Part shown: positions 51,094-59,377 of the stretch, piece after piece
Numbering within the stretch: position 1 is the stretch's first letter
Layout of the letters: the number at the start of each line of letters is the position of its first letter
DNA from: Sphingomonas sp. C3-2
GTDB taxonomy: Bacteria; Pseudomonadota; Alphaproteobacteria; Sphingomonadales; Sphingomonadaceae
Direction: 5' to 3'
Length of the DNA: 64,000 nt
NCBI RefSeq assembly: GCF_033025475.1
Contig: NZ_CP130322.1
Coordinates: 2,919,001 to 2,983,000, forward strand
The notes under the pieces: model-generated
What the model saw: only the letters and a program-made list of their open reading frames with translations
Database searches by the model: none
What the model was told of the DNA's origin: nothing
Program-made: the position numbers and the translations under genes

Positions 51094-53091
51094 TCAAAGT
51101 TCAATGCCGTCATTGGGATCGAGGCTCGCAATGCGGGCGATCCGGTGCATCCGCCGCTGCGCGGTCGCATCATCGGCACTCGCGTCCGGTTCATCGAAGT
51201 CGAATTCCTGCACGGGCGCTGGCGGCTCGCGGACAATTTCCTCATGGTCCGGCAGATCGGGCTCGCGGCGGATATTGGCATTGGCGTCGTCGCTGTCCGC
51301 AGGTTCAGCAGGCTGCGCCATCGCCCCCGACTGGCCGGGCGGTGTGCCATCGGGAGATGGCGGCGGCTCGATCCCGGTCCAGTCGTCGGGATGCGGCGGC
51401 TTTCGGGAGCGATTGGGTTTGGGTGCAGGCAACAGTCGCCGGGTCAGGCGCGGGTCGGTGAAGTAGCGCGCCTTCTTCGCCCGCACCGGTGGCGTGCCGG
51501 CCACCATCACGATCTCATCATCGGGCGGAAGCTGCATGATCTCGCCCGGCGTGAGGAGCTGGCGGGCGGTCTCTGATCGCGAAACCATCAAATGCCCAAG
51601 CCAGGGCGACAAGCGGTGCCCGGCATAGTTCTTCATCGCCCGCATCTCGGTCGCGGTGCCGAGTGCGTCACTCACCCGCTTTGCGGTTCGCTCGTCGTTG
51701 GTCGCGAACGAGACGCGCACATGGCAGTTGTCGAGGATCGAATGGTTGACGCCGTAAGCCTTTTCAATCTGGTTGAGGCTTTGGGCGATGAGAAAGGATT
51801 TCATCCCGTACCCCGCCATGAACGCCAGCGCGCTTTCGAAGAAATCCAGGCGTCCCAAGGCCGGAAATTCGTCGAGCATCAGGAGCAGACGCTGACGTTT
51901 GGCGGTGGAGGCCAGTTCCTCGGTCAGCCGCCGCCCGATCTGATTGAGGATTAGGCGCACCAGTGGTTTGGTGCGGTTGATGTCGGACGGCGGAACGACG
52001 AGGTAGAGCGAGACCGGATGCGGACCGTTCACCAGATCGGCGATGCGCCAATCGCATTGTCGGGTGACGGCCGCCACGACCGGATCGCGGTAAAGCCCCA
52101 GGAAGGACATGGCGGTGGACAGGACGCCGGAGCGTTCATTGTCGCTCTTGTTGAGCAGCTCGCGCGCGGCCGACGCGACGACGGGGTGGACCCCGGCTTT
52201 GCCCAGGTGCGGGGTGAGCATCATCGCCCGCAGCGTGGTCTCGATCGGACGGCCCGGATCGCTCAAGAAATTGGCGACGCCTGCCAGTGTCTTGTCGGGC
52301 TCGGCATAGAGAACATGCAGGATGGCGCCGACCAGAAGCGCATGGCTGGTCTTTTCCCAGTGGTTGCGTTTCTCCAGCGAGCCTTCGGGATCGACCAGTA
52401 TGTCGGCGATATTCTGAACGTCGCGGACTTCCCACTCGCCTCGGCGCACTTCGAGCAGCGGATTATAGGCAGCGCTCGCCGCATTGGTCGGATCGAACAG
52501 CAGCACTTTGCCGAACCGGCTGCGGAAGCCTGCGGTCAGACTCCAGTTCTCGCCCTTGATGTCATGGACGATGCAGCTACCCGGCCAGGTCAGGAGACTA
52601 GGGACGACAAGGCCCACGCCCTTGCCCGATCGTGTCGGCGCGAAGCAGAGAATATGCTCCGGCCCATCATGGCGCAGATAGTCGGTTCCCAGTTTGCCGA
52701 GGATCACGCCATCGTCGCCGAGTAGCCCGGCGGTGCGGGCTTCGTTCTCGGTCGCCCAGCGCGCTGACCCGTATGTCTCGGCGTTCTTGAGTTCGCGCGC
52801 GCGCCAGACCGACATACCGATGGCGACGGCGATCGAGATGAAACCGCCTGATACGGCGATATAGGCGCCGCGCACGAATATGTCCGGCGCATAGGCATCG
52901 AAGGAGAACCACCACCAGAAGAAGGCGGGCGGCGGATAGACAGGCCAGTCGCCTATGGTGAACCAGGGCGATCCGAGCTGGGGCTGATGAGCAAGGGCCG
53001 CGGCGGTCCACTGCGTCGCCGACCAGACCGACAGCAATACGATCGTGAAGACAGCGAGTATCTGACCCCAGAGAATCTTGGTCGCAGACAC
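51094..53091 (-). CDS. traG: TraG/VirD4 coupling protein
   Basis: A 665-aa membrane ATPase linking the relaxosome to the secretion channel. Two N-terminal hydrophobic segments are followed by the Walker A motif APTRSGKGVGLVVPSLL and Walker B LLLMLDEFPALGRL. KSFLIAQSLNQIEKAYG and the acidic, Pro-rich C-terminus are usual. The GTG start (complement of 53089-53091) follows GGAAAGGAT. It stops 16 nt before the CopG gene start. Confidence 0.95.
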   Translation of the reverse strand: MSATKILWGQILAVFTIVLLSVWSATQWTAAALAHQPQLGSPWFTIGDWPVYPPPAFFWWWFSFDAYAPDIFVRGAYIAVSGGFISIAVAIGMSVWRARELKNAETYGSARWATENEARTAGLLGDDGVILGKLGTDYLRHDGPEHILCFAPTRSGKGVGLVVPSLLTWPGSCIVHDIKGENWSLTAGFRSRFGKVLLFDPTNAASAAYNPLLEVRRGEWEVRDVQNIADILVDPEGSLEKRNHWEKTSHALLVGAILHVLYAEPDKTLAGVANFLSDPGRPIETTLRAMMLTPHLGKAGVHPVVASAARELLNKSDNERSGVLSTAMSFLGLYRDPVVAAVTRQCDWRIADLVNGPHPVSLYLVVPPSDINRTKPLVRLILNQIGRRLTEELASTAKRQRLLLMLDEFPALGRLDFFESALAFMAGYGMKSFLIAQSLNQIEKAYGVNHSILDNCHVRVSFATNDERTAKRVSDALGTATEMRAMKNYAGHRLSPWLGHLMVSRSETARQLLTPGEIMQLPPDDEIVMVAGTPPVRAKKARYFTDPRLTRRLLPAPKPNRSRKPPHPDDWTGIEPPPSPDGTPPGQSGAMAQPAEPADSDDANANIRREPDLPDHEEIVREPPAPVQEFDFDEPDASADDATAQRRMHRIARIASLDPNDGIEL

Positions 53092-53192
53092 ATCCTTTCC
53101 TTTCCGGTCAAAAGCCAGAAGGTCGGGATTGAAACTACGTTATTACAATACCTTGGCGCAGTATGGCGCAGGAATAGAAAGGCGGTCGCGCA

Positions 53193-53212
53193 AATAGAAA
53201 CGATGGCGTAGG
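53193..53212 (-). promoter_or_regulatory. Composite motif CCTACGC-N5-TTTCTATT upstream of traG
   Basis: The plus strand reads AATAGAAA-CGATG-GCGTAGG, with the same two blocks and the same 5-nt spacing as the copy upstream of trbB. A second AATAGAAA lies at 53173-53180. It is 102-121 nt upstream of the traG start. Confidence 0.6.
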
Positions 53213-53219
53213 TGCGGAC

Positions 53220-53402
53220 CTATGGGCGGCGTGTAGTTTGACCGCTTCGCTCTTCACACAGTCGCCAAGACGCGCGACGATTGCTCTCGCGTTGAACCAA
53301 GGCCTCCATTGCTTCGTGTGCAAGCGGAGTGATGGCCTCTATCCCGGTGAGCGCCCTGGCCTTCGCTACCAAATTCTCATCCAGCTCTAATGTTACGCGC
53401 AT
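53220..53402 (-). CDS. Orphan VapB-type antitoxin, possibly decayed
   Basis: A 60-aa protein. MRVTLELDENLVAKARALTG and the following EAMEALVQRESNRR match the N-terminal DNA-binding part of type II VapB antitoxins. The C-terminus (ASWRLCEERSG...) does not match the usual R-x-L-x-x-L-G-G tail, while a shifted frame gives ARLGD, so a frameshift may have damaged it. No PIN toxin gene follows it downstream, where the traG leader begins. It may be a remnant of a second toxin-antitoxin pair. Confidence 0.6.
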   Translation of the reverse strand: MRVTLELDENLVAKARALTGIEAITPLAHEAMEALVQRESNRRASWRLCEERSGQTTRRP

Positions 53403-53449
53403 ATGGGGTCTCTTTCGTAGGAGGCGGCGGTGCGCGATGGGAAAGGCAC

Positions 53450-53917
53450 TCAGGCTGATGCAATCAGCAACTGGGCGAGTTTCGGATGAGGCTCATCGGC
53501 GAGCGGGTTAACGATCGTAAGCCCACGGGTGACAAAGCCTGATTGCATATCTTCGGACAGTAGAAGCGTGCAGCCCGCATCCGCGGCCGCCGTCAGAATC
53601 AAAGCGTCCCAAAATTGCAGCTTGTGATCGACTACGAGATCAGCAGCCGTTAGGGCAGTGCGGACTTCGGATGCGGAAGTTCCGAACGCCTCTGAAAACT
53701 CTAGAAGGATCGCGCGCGCCTCCGAGGCCGTCGCGCCGCCCCGCCGCAGAACCACGAACAGTTCACCTAATGTCTGCGCAGGAGCGATCAGGCTAACGCG
53801 ATCGGAGAGGCGTCCCATCATTTGACGGGTCTGCGCGATCTTCGCGTCATCCTCTTCCGCGCGGGAAACTCCGGCCAGATAGGCTAGAATGTTTGTATCG
53901 AGCGCGACGCGACTCAT
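53450..53917 (-). CDS. PIN-domain toxin (VapC-like)
   Basis: A 155-aa PIN-fold ribonuclease. The first acidic residue lies in MSRVALDTNILAYLAG, and the later acidic residues in LVVDHKLQFWDALILTAAADAG and LLSEDMQSGF. VapC-like toxins cleave RNA when freed from the antitoxin. ATG (complement of 53915-53917) overlaps the antitoxin stop (ATGA), so the two are coupled. Together they would stabilise the element in its host. Confidence 0.85.
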   Translation of the reverse strand: MSRVALDTNILAYLAGVSRAEEDDAKIAQTRQMMGRLSDRVSLIAPAQTLGELFVVLRRGGATASEARAILLEFSEAFGTSASEVRTALTAADLVVDHKLQFWDALILTAAADAGCTLLLSEDMQSGFVTRGLTIVNPLADEPHPKLAQLLIASA

Positions 53918-54144
53918 TCGTAGAGATCGTCCCGCGTCCATTTGCCAGCTCGCCGGATGGGCAGTCCCGAAACGAAGTCGAGGAGACGTGTAACAGCCTG
54001 ATGCTCCTGTAGACGATCGACAGGCAGGACGCGTGCAACGGGCCGTCCCCGCGACATCACGGTGAAACTCTCTCCTTCCGCCACATCGCGGAGGAGTTCG
54101 GAGAAGCGCTGGTTGGCTTCGCTAGCGGAAATGGCTCTATCCAT
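53914..54144 (-). CDS. Phd/YefM-family antitoxin
   Basis: A 76-aa antitoxin: AISASEANQRFSELLRDVAEGESFTV and MSRGRPVARVLPVDRL form the Phd DNA-binding fold, and the C-terminal part binds the toxin. It is the first gene of the pair and ends with the ATGA overlap to the PIN gene. A palindrome 10 nt upstream of the start (54154-54170) is a good autoregulatory operator. Confidence 0.85.
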   Translation of the reverse strand: MDRAISASEANQRFSELLRDVAEGESFTVMSRGRPVARVLPVDRLQEHQAVTRLLDFVSGLPIRRAGKWTRDDLYE

Positions 54145-54153
54145 GGACCTTAG

Positions 54154-54170
54154 TTAGTGGATAACACTAA
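54154..54170. promoter_or_regulatory. Palindromic operator candidate of the toxin-antitoxin operon
   Basis: TTAGTG-GATAA-CACTAA is a perfect 6-bp inverted repeat with a 5-nt spacer, ending 10 nt upstream of the antitoxin ATG. Phd antitoxins bind such sites to repress their own operon. Confidence 0.55.
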
Positions 54171-54186
54171 AAACATCAAGGTGAGC

Positions 54187-55941
54187 CTATAGACCCAGTC
54201 CACGCTGCCGTCCAAAGGACCAGTCCACGCCTCCGCCCGGCGTCATCGTACCGGAGACATGGCGACCGAGATGCTGTTCGAGCGCCGGCCGCCAGGGGAC
54301 GAGCTGGAAACCCAGCCCATTATCGATCATGGCAAACCTACCTGAGGCCAGCGTTACGCGCTGCCGATAGATACCCGCGACATGATCACCTGGCCTCGAT
54401 GGCAGAGGCGCAAGGCCGGTTCGGTCAACAAGGTCGGTCTTGATGTGCAGCATTTCCCGGTCCTTGAGCGTCTGGATCAGCGCGCGGGCGAAAATGACGC
54501 GGGCGCCGCGCCGTTCCGCCAGTCCCTCATTGACCAGATGATCTGTGCGCGCCTCCATGGCTGCGGTGACGTCCGCGCCAAAGCCGCCACCCAATATGGG
54601 GCGTTCAGGAGCGATGAGATTGCGATCGAGCCAGGTCGCGCCATCGGAGGTGATCTGTTCTCCAAGCGACAGATCGGATCGGGTCGCGAGCGAATGGCGT
54701 TGCTGCCCCCTCGCATCTTCCCAGGAGCGCAGTTCGACGATCGCGCCGGCCTTTGCGTCTCCTGTCATGTCGATATCAGCGAAACGCAAATGGTGGGTGC
54801 GACCATCAACGCCATCGACAACAGCATAGGCGCTGCCCTTGAGTTCGTCGTAAAGCCCGCGATCGACCAGACGCCCAACGACCGGATCGACCGGCGTGCC
54901 ATGATGGATCGCAAAGCGCGACACCTCCGGGCTCGGCGTGTCCCGCGCCATCGCCTTGTGCATCGTCTTGATGATGTCCTCTCGAATAGCGAGATCGCGG
55001 AGCTTCTCCTCCAGGCCTGACTTCATAGTCCAGGCCGCAGGACCGAGCGGTTCGACCAGACCCATGGCCTCCAGCTTTTGCGCACGGCCCACCAGAAGAT
55101 GTCGGTTCTCAGGTCCGCGTCCATTGGAGTCCGGGCGCAGATCGACAATGCCTCCGTGGCGGTCGGCGAAATCCCGCAAGCTGCGATCTAGGCTGGTCCA
55201 GCGATCGGCCCGCACCTCGCGGCCGAGCGCCGCATGGATCTCGCGCTGCGTCCGTGGCCCCAATTCGAGGGTCACGCGATCTTCGGCACGATGACGGAAG
55301 CCCTCGCGGATATAGTCCCGGCTTATGACGAGGTCGCGGCCATCGTCACCGCGACCCCGAACCAGCACATGAATATGGGGGTCATCGGTATTCCAGTGAT
55401 CGACCGCCACCCAATCGAGCGAGGTGCCGAGGTGACGCTGTGCGTCCGCCATCAACTCGCGGGTAAAGGCACGCAGGTCGTCCATCTCCCGCGCATCTTC
55501 CGGCGAGATGATCATGCGAAAATGATGGCGATCATCTTCGCAGCGATCGGCAAAGGCGTTCCCGTCGGCCTGATCGCCAGCCGCATCGAACAGGCGGCCC
55601 GGCGTGCCGTCACGGGTCACGCCTTCGCGTTCGAGATAGTTGGCGTGCCGCGCGAGTGGCGCCGCCCGGAACCTGGCGCCCTGATGCCGGACGATACGCA
55701 TCTTGACGACGACGCGCCGATCCGTCGCTCGGCGCGCGCGACGTGGGGCAGTCACCCTGCCGCGCCCGAAGCGGGAAACGCTGCCCCCTTTCCGGCGAGG
55801 ATTGTAAGCGCGCCCGCCGCGTCCGCCCTTGTTCGCCGCGCGCATGACCTGACCGACGAAGGACTTCGCTTGCCGGCCTTTTGTCCCGCCGTCGCGGGAC
55901 CGTCCCGGTCTGACCTCGAACTCGTCGTCGCGGTCGCTCAT
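54187..55941 (-). CDS. Relaxase with DUF3363 domain (RlxS/VirD2-like)
   Basis: A 584-aa mobilisation nuclease that nicks oriT and pilots the strand. After a basic N-terminal region (VRPGRSRDGGTKGRQ, RRARRATDRRVVVKMRI) comes ARHANYLEREGVTRDG. The metal-binding histidines lie in RHHFRMIISPED and WNTDDPHIHVLVRG (H-x-H). The C-terminal half is DUF3363, the usual partner domain in alphaproteobacterial ICE relaxases. The 253-nt spacer upstream is a natural place for oriT. Confidence 0.9.
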   Translation of the reverse strand: MSDRDDEFEVRPGRSRDGGTKGRQAKSFVGQVMRAANKGGRGGRAYNPRRKGGSVSRFGRGRVTAPRRARRATDRRVVVKMRIVRHQGARFRAAPLARHANYLEREGVTRDGTPGRLFDAAGDQADGNAFADRCEDDRHHFRMIISPEDAREMDDLRAFTRELMADAQRHLGTSLDWVAVDHWNTDDPHIHVLVRGRGDDGRDLVISRDYIREGFRHRAEDRVTLELGPRTQREIHAALGREVRADRWTSLDRSLRDFADRHGGIVDLRPDSNGRGPENRHLLVGRAQKLEAMGLVEPLGPAAWTMKSGLEEKLRDLAIREDIIKTMHKAMARDTPSPEVSRFAIHHGTPVDPVVGRLVDRGLYDELKGSAYAVVDGVDGRTHHLRFADIDMTGDAKAGAIVELRSWEDARGQQRHSLATRSDLSLGEQITSDGATWLDRNLIAPERPILGGGFGADVTAAMEARTDHLVNEGLAERRGARVIFARALIQTLKDREMLHIKTDLVDRTGLAPLPSRPGDHVAGIYRQRVTLASGRFAMIDNGLGFQLVPWRPALEQHLGRHVSGTMTPGGGVDWSFGRQRGLGL

Positions 55942-56070
55942 CGGTGGAGGAAACCACAGGCGAAATCTGCTGCCAGACGCAGAAGTGCGGAAATATAGGC
56001 AGTTTCATGAAAAGATGCTGGCAGGCTTCTCAAGGAGCCATACGCAAAAACCCCATCCAACCAACCATCT

Positions 56071-56103
56071 GGACCCAGCCTGCTGGCGGTCCTTTTATCT
56101 TGC
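56071..56103 (+). other. Candidate oriT: imperfect inverted repeat with nic-like sequence
   Basis: In the spacer upstream of the relaxase gene, 56071-56092 folds into an interrupted inverted repeat (GGAC/GGTCC outside, CCAG/CTGG inside, CCTG loop). TTTTATCTTGCC follows. TATCTTGC at 56096-56103 differs by one base from the IncP nic core TATCCTG-C. The same hairpin plus T-rich stretch could instead be a plus-strand terminator. This rests on pattern only. Confidence 0.3.
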
Positions 56104-56194
56104 CGTGCCTCCTTCTTTTCCCTGCTTTCCCAGCACCTTCCACTATAGCGACCGCTATTGCGCGCCTGATTACGCCTGCCTGCGAGTGCGCGCT

Positions 56195-56923
56195 TCATGA
56201 CGGCTGTTGACCGGAAAGAGGAACGAACAGACCGTCTCCGACTTCGGAGGCGTCTGCTTCAGGTGCATCTCCGGCATCGTCCTGCGGCGCGTCGGACGGC
56301 TCGGGGGCTGCGCCAGAGGCGACGTTCACAGGACGCGAAAAGAGCGGCGCGTGAGTCCAGGCGAGCGCATCGGCGGGCGGGCTTGAGGCGATAAGACCGG
56401 GCGCGCCGCCGACCATCGGCGTGAGCATTGCAAGATAGGCACGCGTCTCTCGCGGCAACGGACGACCGGTCGCGAGATGTTCATCATAGCGTCCCGGCCC
56501 GGCATTGTAGGCCGCCAGCATTGCGTTTGGATTGCCGTAGCGATCATGCAACTCGCGCAGATAGGCGGTGCCTGCAATGACGTTGTCGCGGGGATCATAG
56601 GGGTTGCGGCCGAGACGGTAGCGCACACGAAGTTCCGCCCAGGTGCCGGGCATGATCTGCATCAGGCCCATGGCGCCAGCGTGCGAGATCGCGGTCACAT
56701 CGCCCGCGCTTTCGACGCGCATGACCGCCCATATCCAGCGTTCCGGGATCGCGAAGCGGCGAGACGCCTCGGCGACATGGGCGGCGATCGGCGAGATGGG
56801 TGATGGTCTGGCGGACGGTTCGTCTTCGGTACGGGCGAAAACCGTCGCCGGTGCGCTCGCAAGGCAGGCGAGCAACACCAGCGACAGCGCCCGACGACAC
56901 GCAGAACAGCGGCGCGGGCGCAT
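56195..56923 (-). CDS. Lytic transglycosylase (conjugation-associated)
   Basis: A 242-aa exported enzyme: signal peptide (ALSLVLLACLASAPATVFA) and a SLT domain. In the domain ERWIWAVMRVESAGDVTAIS holds the catalytic Glu, and SHAGAMGLMQIMPGTW with MLAAYNAGPGRYDEHL completes the family signature. It opens peptidoglycan to let the secretion apparatus through, like VirB1/TrbN. The acidic, Ala/Pro-rich C-terminus is variable. The start ATG (complement of 56921-56923) lies 4 nt after the DUF736 stop. Confidence 0.9.
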   Translation of the reverse strand: MRPRRCSACRRALSLVLLACLASAPATVFARTEDEPSARPSPISPIAAHVAEASRRFAIPERWIWAVMRVESAGDVTAISHAGAMGLMQIMPGTWAELRVRYRLGRNPYDPRDNVIAGTAYLRELHDRYGNPNAMLAAYNAGPGRYDEHLATGRPLPRETRAYLAMLTPMVGGAPGLIASSPPADALAWTHAPLFSRPVNVASGAAPEPSDAPQDDAGDAPEADASEVGDGLFVPLSGQQPS

Positions 56924-56927
56924 CAGA

Positions 56928-57263
56928 TCAGCCCCGTTCTTCGCGGGCGCGCGGGCGGCTGATCGACAGCCGGAACGCGGTCCCATCATCATCGGCTCGG
57001 AAGAGATGCGCGCGCAGATTCTGGCCGGCAAACAGCGGGCTTTCGATCTCCAGCGAGACATAGTCGCCGGCGCGTTCGCCGACATCCTTCCATGCGGCGC
57101 CGACTCTCGGGCCATGCTCATCATCGAGCAGGACGCGGAAATCCGGTGCCTTGTCTGCATCACTCGGTTCGGCGGGAACGAGGCTGACAACCTCGTCTAT
57201 GCCGAACAAACGGATGCGGCCCGTATAGCCGTCATCGGTGGGCTTGAAGATATTGGGTTGCAT
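56928..57263 (-). CDS. DUF736 protein
   Basis: A 111-aa protein, the usual length of DUF736. The N-terminus (IFKPTDDGYTGRIRLFGID) and the segments DFRVLLDDEHGPRVGAAWK and YVSLEIESPLFAGQNLRAHLF are the family landmarks. These proteins are markers of alphaproteobacterial plasmids and ICEs and lie near the traF and par genes, but no biochemical role is established. Confidence 0.9.
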   Translation of the reverse strand: MQPNIFKPTDDGYTGRIRLFGIDEVVSLVPAEPSDADKAPDFRVLLDDEHGPRVGAAWKDVGERAGDYVSLEIESPLFAGQNLRAHLFRADDDGTAFRLSISRPRAREERG

Positions 57264-57317
57264 TGCCAGTCTCCTTTGCTTGGCGGGGTGAAAATGAAAT
57301 CGGGACACGCTGCGCGC

Positions 57318-57815
57318 TCACATCGGCGTCGCCCGTCCGATCACGGTCGCGGCGGGAAGCGGCCCGAAATAGCGGCCGTCGAGGCTGTCCTCGCGGTCGG
57401 CATTGAGGAAGAAAATCTGGTCCGCTGCGAGTGTTCGGCAGCCCGACCAGACGGGCAGAAAACGGCCGAGCCGGTCGGTTCTCTGCGCCAGTGCGATCGC
57501 ATCGCCGTCGATGCTGATCGTGTCGCCGATCCGGCAGACCGTCTGCCCGGGAACACCCGCGACGCGCTTGAGGAGCGGCAGGCCGAGCGGCAGATAACCG
57601 CCCTTGTCGAGGAACCCGGCCATGCCCGGCGGCGGCGCCACGACGGCAAGATCGCCGCGCGATACCGGCTCGCCGACCCGCACCCGGTAGAAGCCGATCG
57701 GGACGCTGGGACTGGCGTTCCAGATCAGGCGCGGCGGCGGCTCGATCCACATCGAGATGCCGATCAGACTGATCGCGACGACGGCGAGCGCGAGCGTTTT
57801 TCTGTGACGGGTCAT
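57318..57815 (-). CDS. traF: TraF-type S26 signal peptidase
   Basis: A 165-aa membrane peptidase with an N-terminal anchor (TLALAVVAISLIGISMWI). The catalytic Ser lies in NASPSVPIGFYRV and the Lys in LPLLKRVAGVPGQTV. LNADREDSLDGRYFGPLP matches the S26 C-terminal box. In RP4, TraF processes and cyclises the TrbC pilin; here it very likely acts on the TrbC encoded at 49148. It overlaps DUF2840 by ATGA. Confidence 0.92.
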   Translation of the reverse strand: MTRHRKTLALAVVAISLIGISMWIEPPPRLIWNASPSVPIGFYRVRVGEPVSRGDLAVVAPPPGMAGFLDKGGYLPLGLPLLKRVAGVPGQTVCRIGDTISIDGDAIALAQRTDRLGRFLPVWSGCRTLAADQIFFLNADREDSLDGRYFGPLPAATVIGRATPM

Positions 57816-58288
57816 TGCAGGGAGCCTTTGCGGGCGAGCCAGGCGCGGTGGCGCTCCAGCCTGTAGGGACGCGGCGTCTCGCGGGCGGCGAGGCGATTAT
57901 GGACGTGGCGCCAATGGTCCGGGGCGGTGTCGGCGGGATCGATGCCGAGCGCGTCCACCGCGTCGATCGCCTCGAACACCCGTTGCACCTTGGGCCAGCC
58001 GGAAACCCGCAGCAGAATGTCACCGCCAGGATCAACGCCGGGCACGGTCTGATAGGGCTCGCCCGGTAGGACGGCGCGCAGGATGTCGATGCGGGAAACG
58101 ACCGTTCCGAAGTCGTTGGACGCCCAGCGCACGAACGCGAACAGGCTGTCGGGCGCGAAGCCGAGGCGGCGACGGCGGCGATCGAGTATCTGATCCTCGA
58201 CGGGTCGCCCGAAGCGTATCCAGCGCTCGATCTTCTTTTCGATCCACAGCAGATCGACGCGGGTACGATCATCGCGAACGGCGATCAT
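57812..58288 (-). CDS. DUF2840 protein
   Basis: A 158-aa soluble protein. VDLLWIEKKIERWIRFG at the N-terminus, RRRLGFAPDSLFAFVRWASNDFG, VPGVDPGGDILLRVSGWPKV and the basic C-terminus ERHRAWLARKGSL are typical of DUF2840. It always lies between parA and traF in these elements and sits in the same place as traR-like genes of Tn4371. ATGA overlaps connect it to both neighbours. Its function is unknown. Confidence 0.88.
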   Translation of the reverse strand: MIAVRDDRTRVDLLWIEKKIERWIRFGRPVEDQILDRRRRRLGFAPDSLFAFVRWASNDFGTVVSRIDILRAVLPGEPYQTVPGVDPGGDILLRVSGWPKVQRVFEAIDAVDALGIDPADTAPDHWRHVHNRLAARETPRPYRLERHRAWLARKGSLQ

Positions 58289-58545
58289 GGCGCGCTCCCC
58301 TGATCTTCGTCGGGGAAAGCCTCGGCCAGCATCGCGCGCAACAGATCGGCCAGTGTCAGCCCGCGCTGAAGCGCCGCCAGCTTGATCCGTTTGCGCAGTT
58401 CCGGTGTCACGTCGATGGTGAGCCGCGCGGTGTTGGCGCTTCGCGACGGCGGCGCCGGTGGCTTCCCATCGCCTGCGGAAATCCAGGCATCGACTTTGCG
58501 CGGTCGGGCAGCGAAGCGGCGGGACGATTTGCCCGGCGCGCTCAT
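58285..58545 (-). CDS. Ribbon-helix-helix partition/regulatory protein
   Basis: An 86-aa protein with a flexible basic N-terminus ([16 protein letters not shown]). A C-terminal RHH domain follows ([20 protein letters not shown], then [18 protein letters not shown]). A small RHH protein coupled to parA by an ATGA overlap is the layout of ParG-type centromere-binding partners. It probably binds the palindrome upstream of parA (59215-59231). Confidence 0.8.
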   Translation of the reverse strand: MSAPGKSSRRFAARPRKVDAWISAGDGKPPAPPSRSANTARLTIDVTPELRKRIKLAALQRGLTLADLLRAMLAEAFPDEDQGSAP

Positions 58546-59180
58546 GATGGGAGATTCCCGACCTGCTGCGCCAATGCGGCGATCTCGTGTGAAGCGATGC
58601 TATCGGGGGCCAATTCGGGGGCAAGGCGCCCGGTCCGCATGGCGTCCGCGAAGATGACCCGCTGGCCGATATGTTCCGGCAATAAGGACGGGTCGTGGTC
58701 AGCAAGACTGTCTGCGGTAGCGCGGCCGATCAGCGTGCGGGCGGGATATCGGTTGAGGACGAAATGCGCCCGGATGTTGGGTTTGAAGATGCGTGCCTGG
58801 TCGAGCAGCGCCAGCATCTCGGCCGATGCCCAGCCGTCGAGCGGCGAAGGCTGCACCGGCATCAGGACAAGATCTGCGGCGAGCAAAGCTGAGCGAAGCA
58901 GCCCTGCGACGCGCGGCGGCCCATCGATCACCACATGATCGACACTGCGCGCCAGCTCGGGAACCTCGTGGTGCAGCGTGTCGCGCGCGAGACCCACCAC
59001 GCTGAACAGCCGTGGCAGGCCTTGCGATGCACGCTCTTGCGCCCAGTCCAGGGCTGAGCCCTGCGGATCGGCATCGATGAGCAGGACACGCTTGCCGGTC
59101 ATTGCCCACTGGCCTGCCAGATGGAGCGCGAGGGTGGTCTTACCGACGCCACCCTTCTGATTGAGCAACGCGACGATCAT
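58542..59180 (-). CDS. parA: ParA-family partition ATPase
   Basis: A 212-aa ParA/MinD-like ATPase. The deviant Walker A motif is [18 protein letters not shown], Walker A' follows in [14 protein letters not shown], and VVIDGPPRV is the Walker B region. The short form without an N-terminal DNA-binding domain is the ParA (type Ib) kind, which works with a small RHH partner encoded downstream, as found here. It secures inheritance of the excised, replicating form. Confidence 0.93.
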   Translation of the reverse strand: MIVALLNQKGGVGKTTLALHLAGQWAMTGKRVLLIDADPQGSALDWAQERASQGLPRLFSVVGLARDTLHHEVPELARSVDHVVIDGPPRVAGLLRSALLAADLVLMPVQPSPLDGWASAEMLALLDQARIFKPNIRAHFVLNRYPARTLIGRATADSLADHDPSLLPEHIGQRVIFADAMRTGRLAPELAPDSIASHEIAALAQQVGNLPS

Positions 59181-59214
59181 CGCATTTCGTCCACAGGCAA
59201 ACTGCGCGTTAGCA

Positions 59215-59231
59215 TGAATCCGAAGGATTCA
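59215..59231. promoter_or_regulatory. Palindrome upstream of parA
   Basis: TGAATCC-GAA-GGATTCA is a perfect 7-bp inverted repeat, 35-51 nt upstream of the parA start. A second related repeat, GGAATC/GATTCC, lies at 59253-59271. They are candidate operators or a centromere for the ParA/RHH pair. Confidence 0.6.
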
Positions 59232-59291
59232 GAGTTAGCAATGTTAAGGGGCGGAATCGCGCAATGATTCCATAACCTTATACCCTGTTTC

Positions 59292-59377
59292 GGTTCCCGA
59301 TAGTCCGAGGATCGGGTTCCTGATCGTCCGATAGTCGCGGTTCCTGATAGTCCGTGTCTCATGGCAACTTATCCACA
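59292..59377. other. Iteron array and DnaA box: replication origin candidate
   Basis: Three direct repeats with the consensus GGTTCCyGATmGTCCG start at 59292, 59315 and 59339 (23- and 24-bp spacing, about two helical turns). A perfect DnaA box, TTATCCACA, lies at 59369-59377, just inside the repA 3' end. An A/T-richer stretch (59235-59290) flanks the array. RepA iterons beside a DnaA box are the standard layout of a plasmid oriV. Confidence 0.8.
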
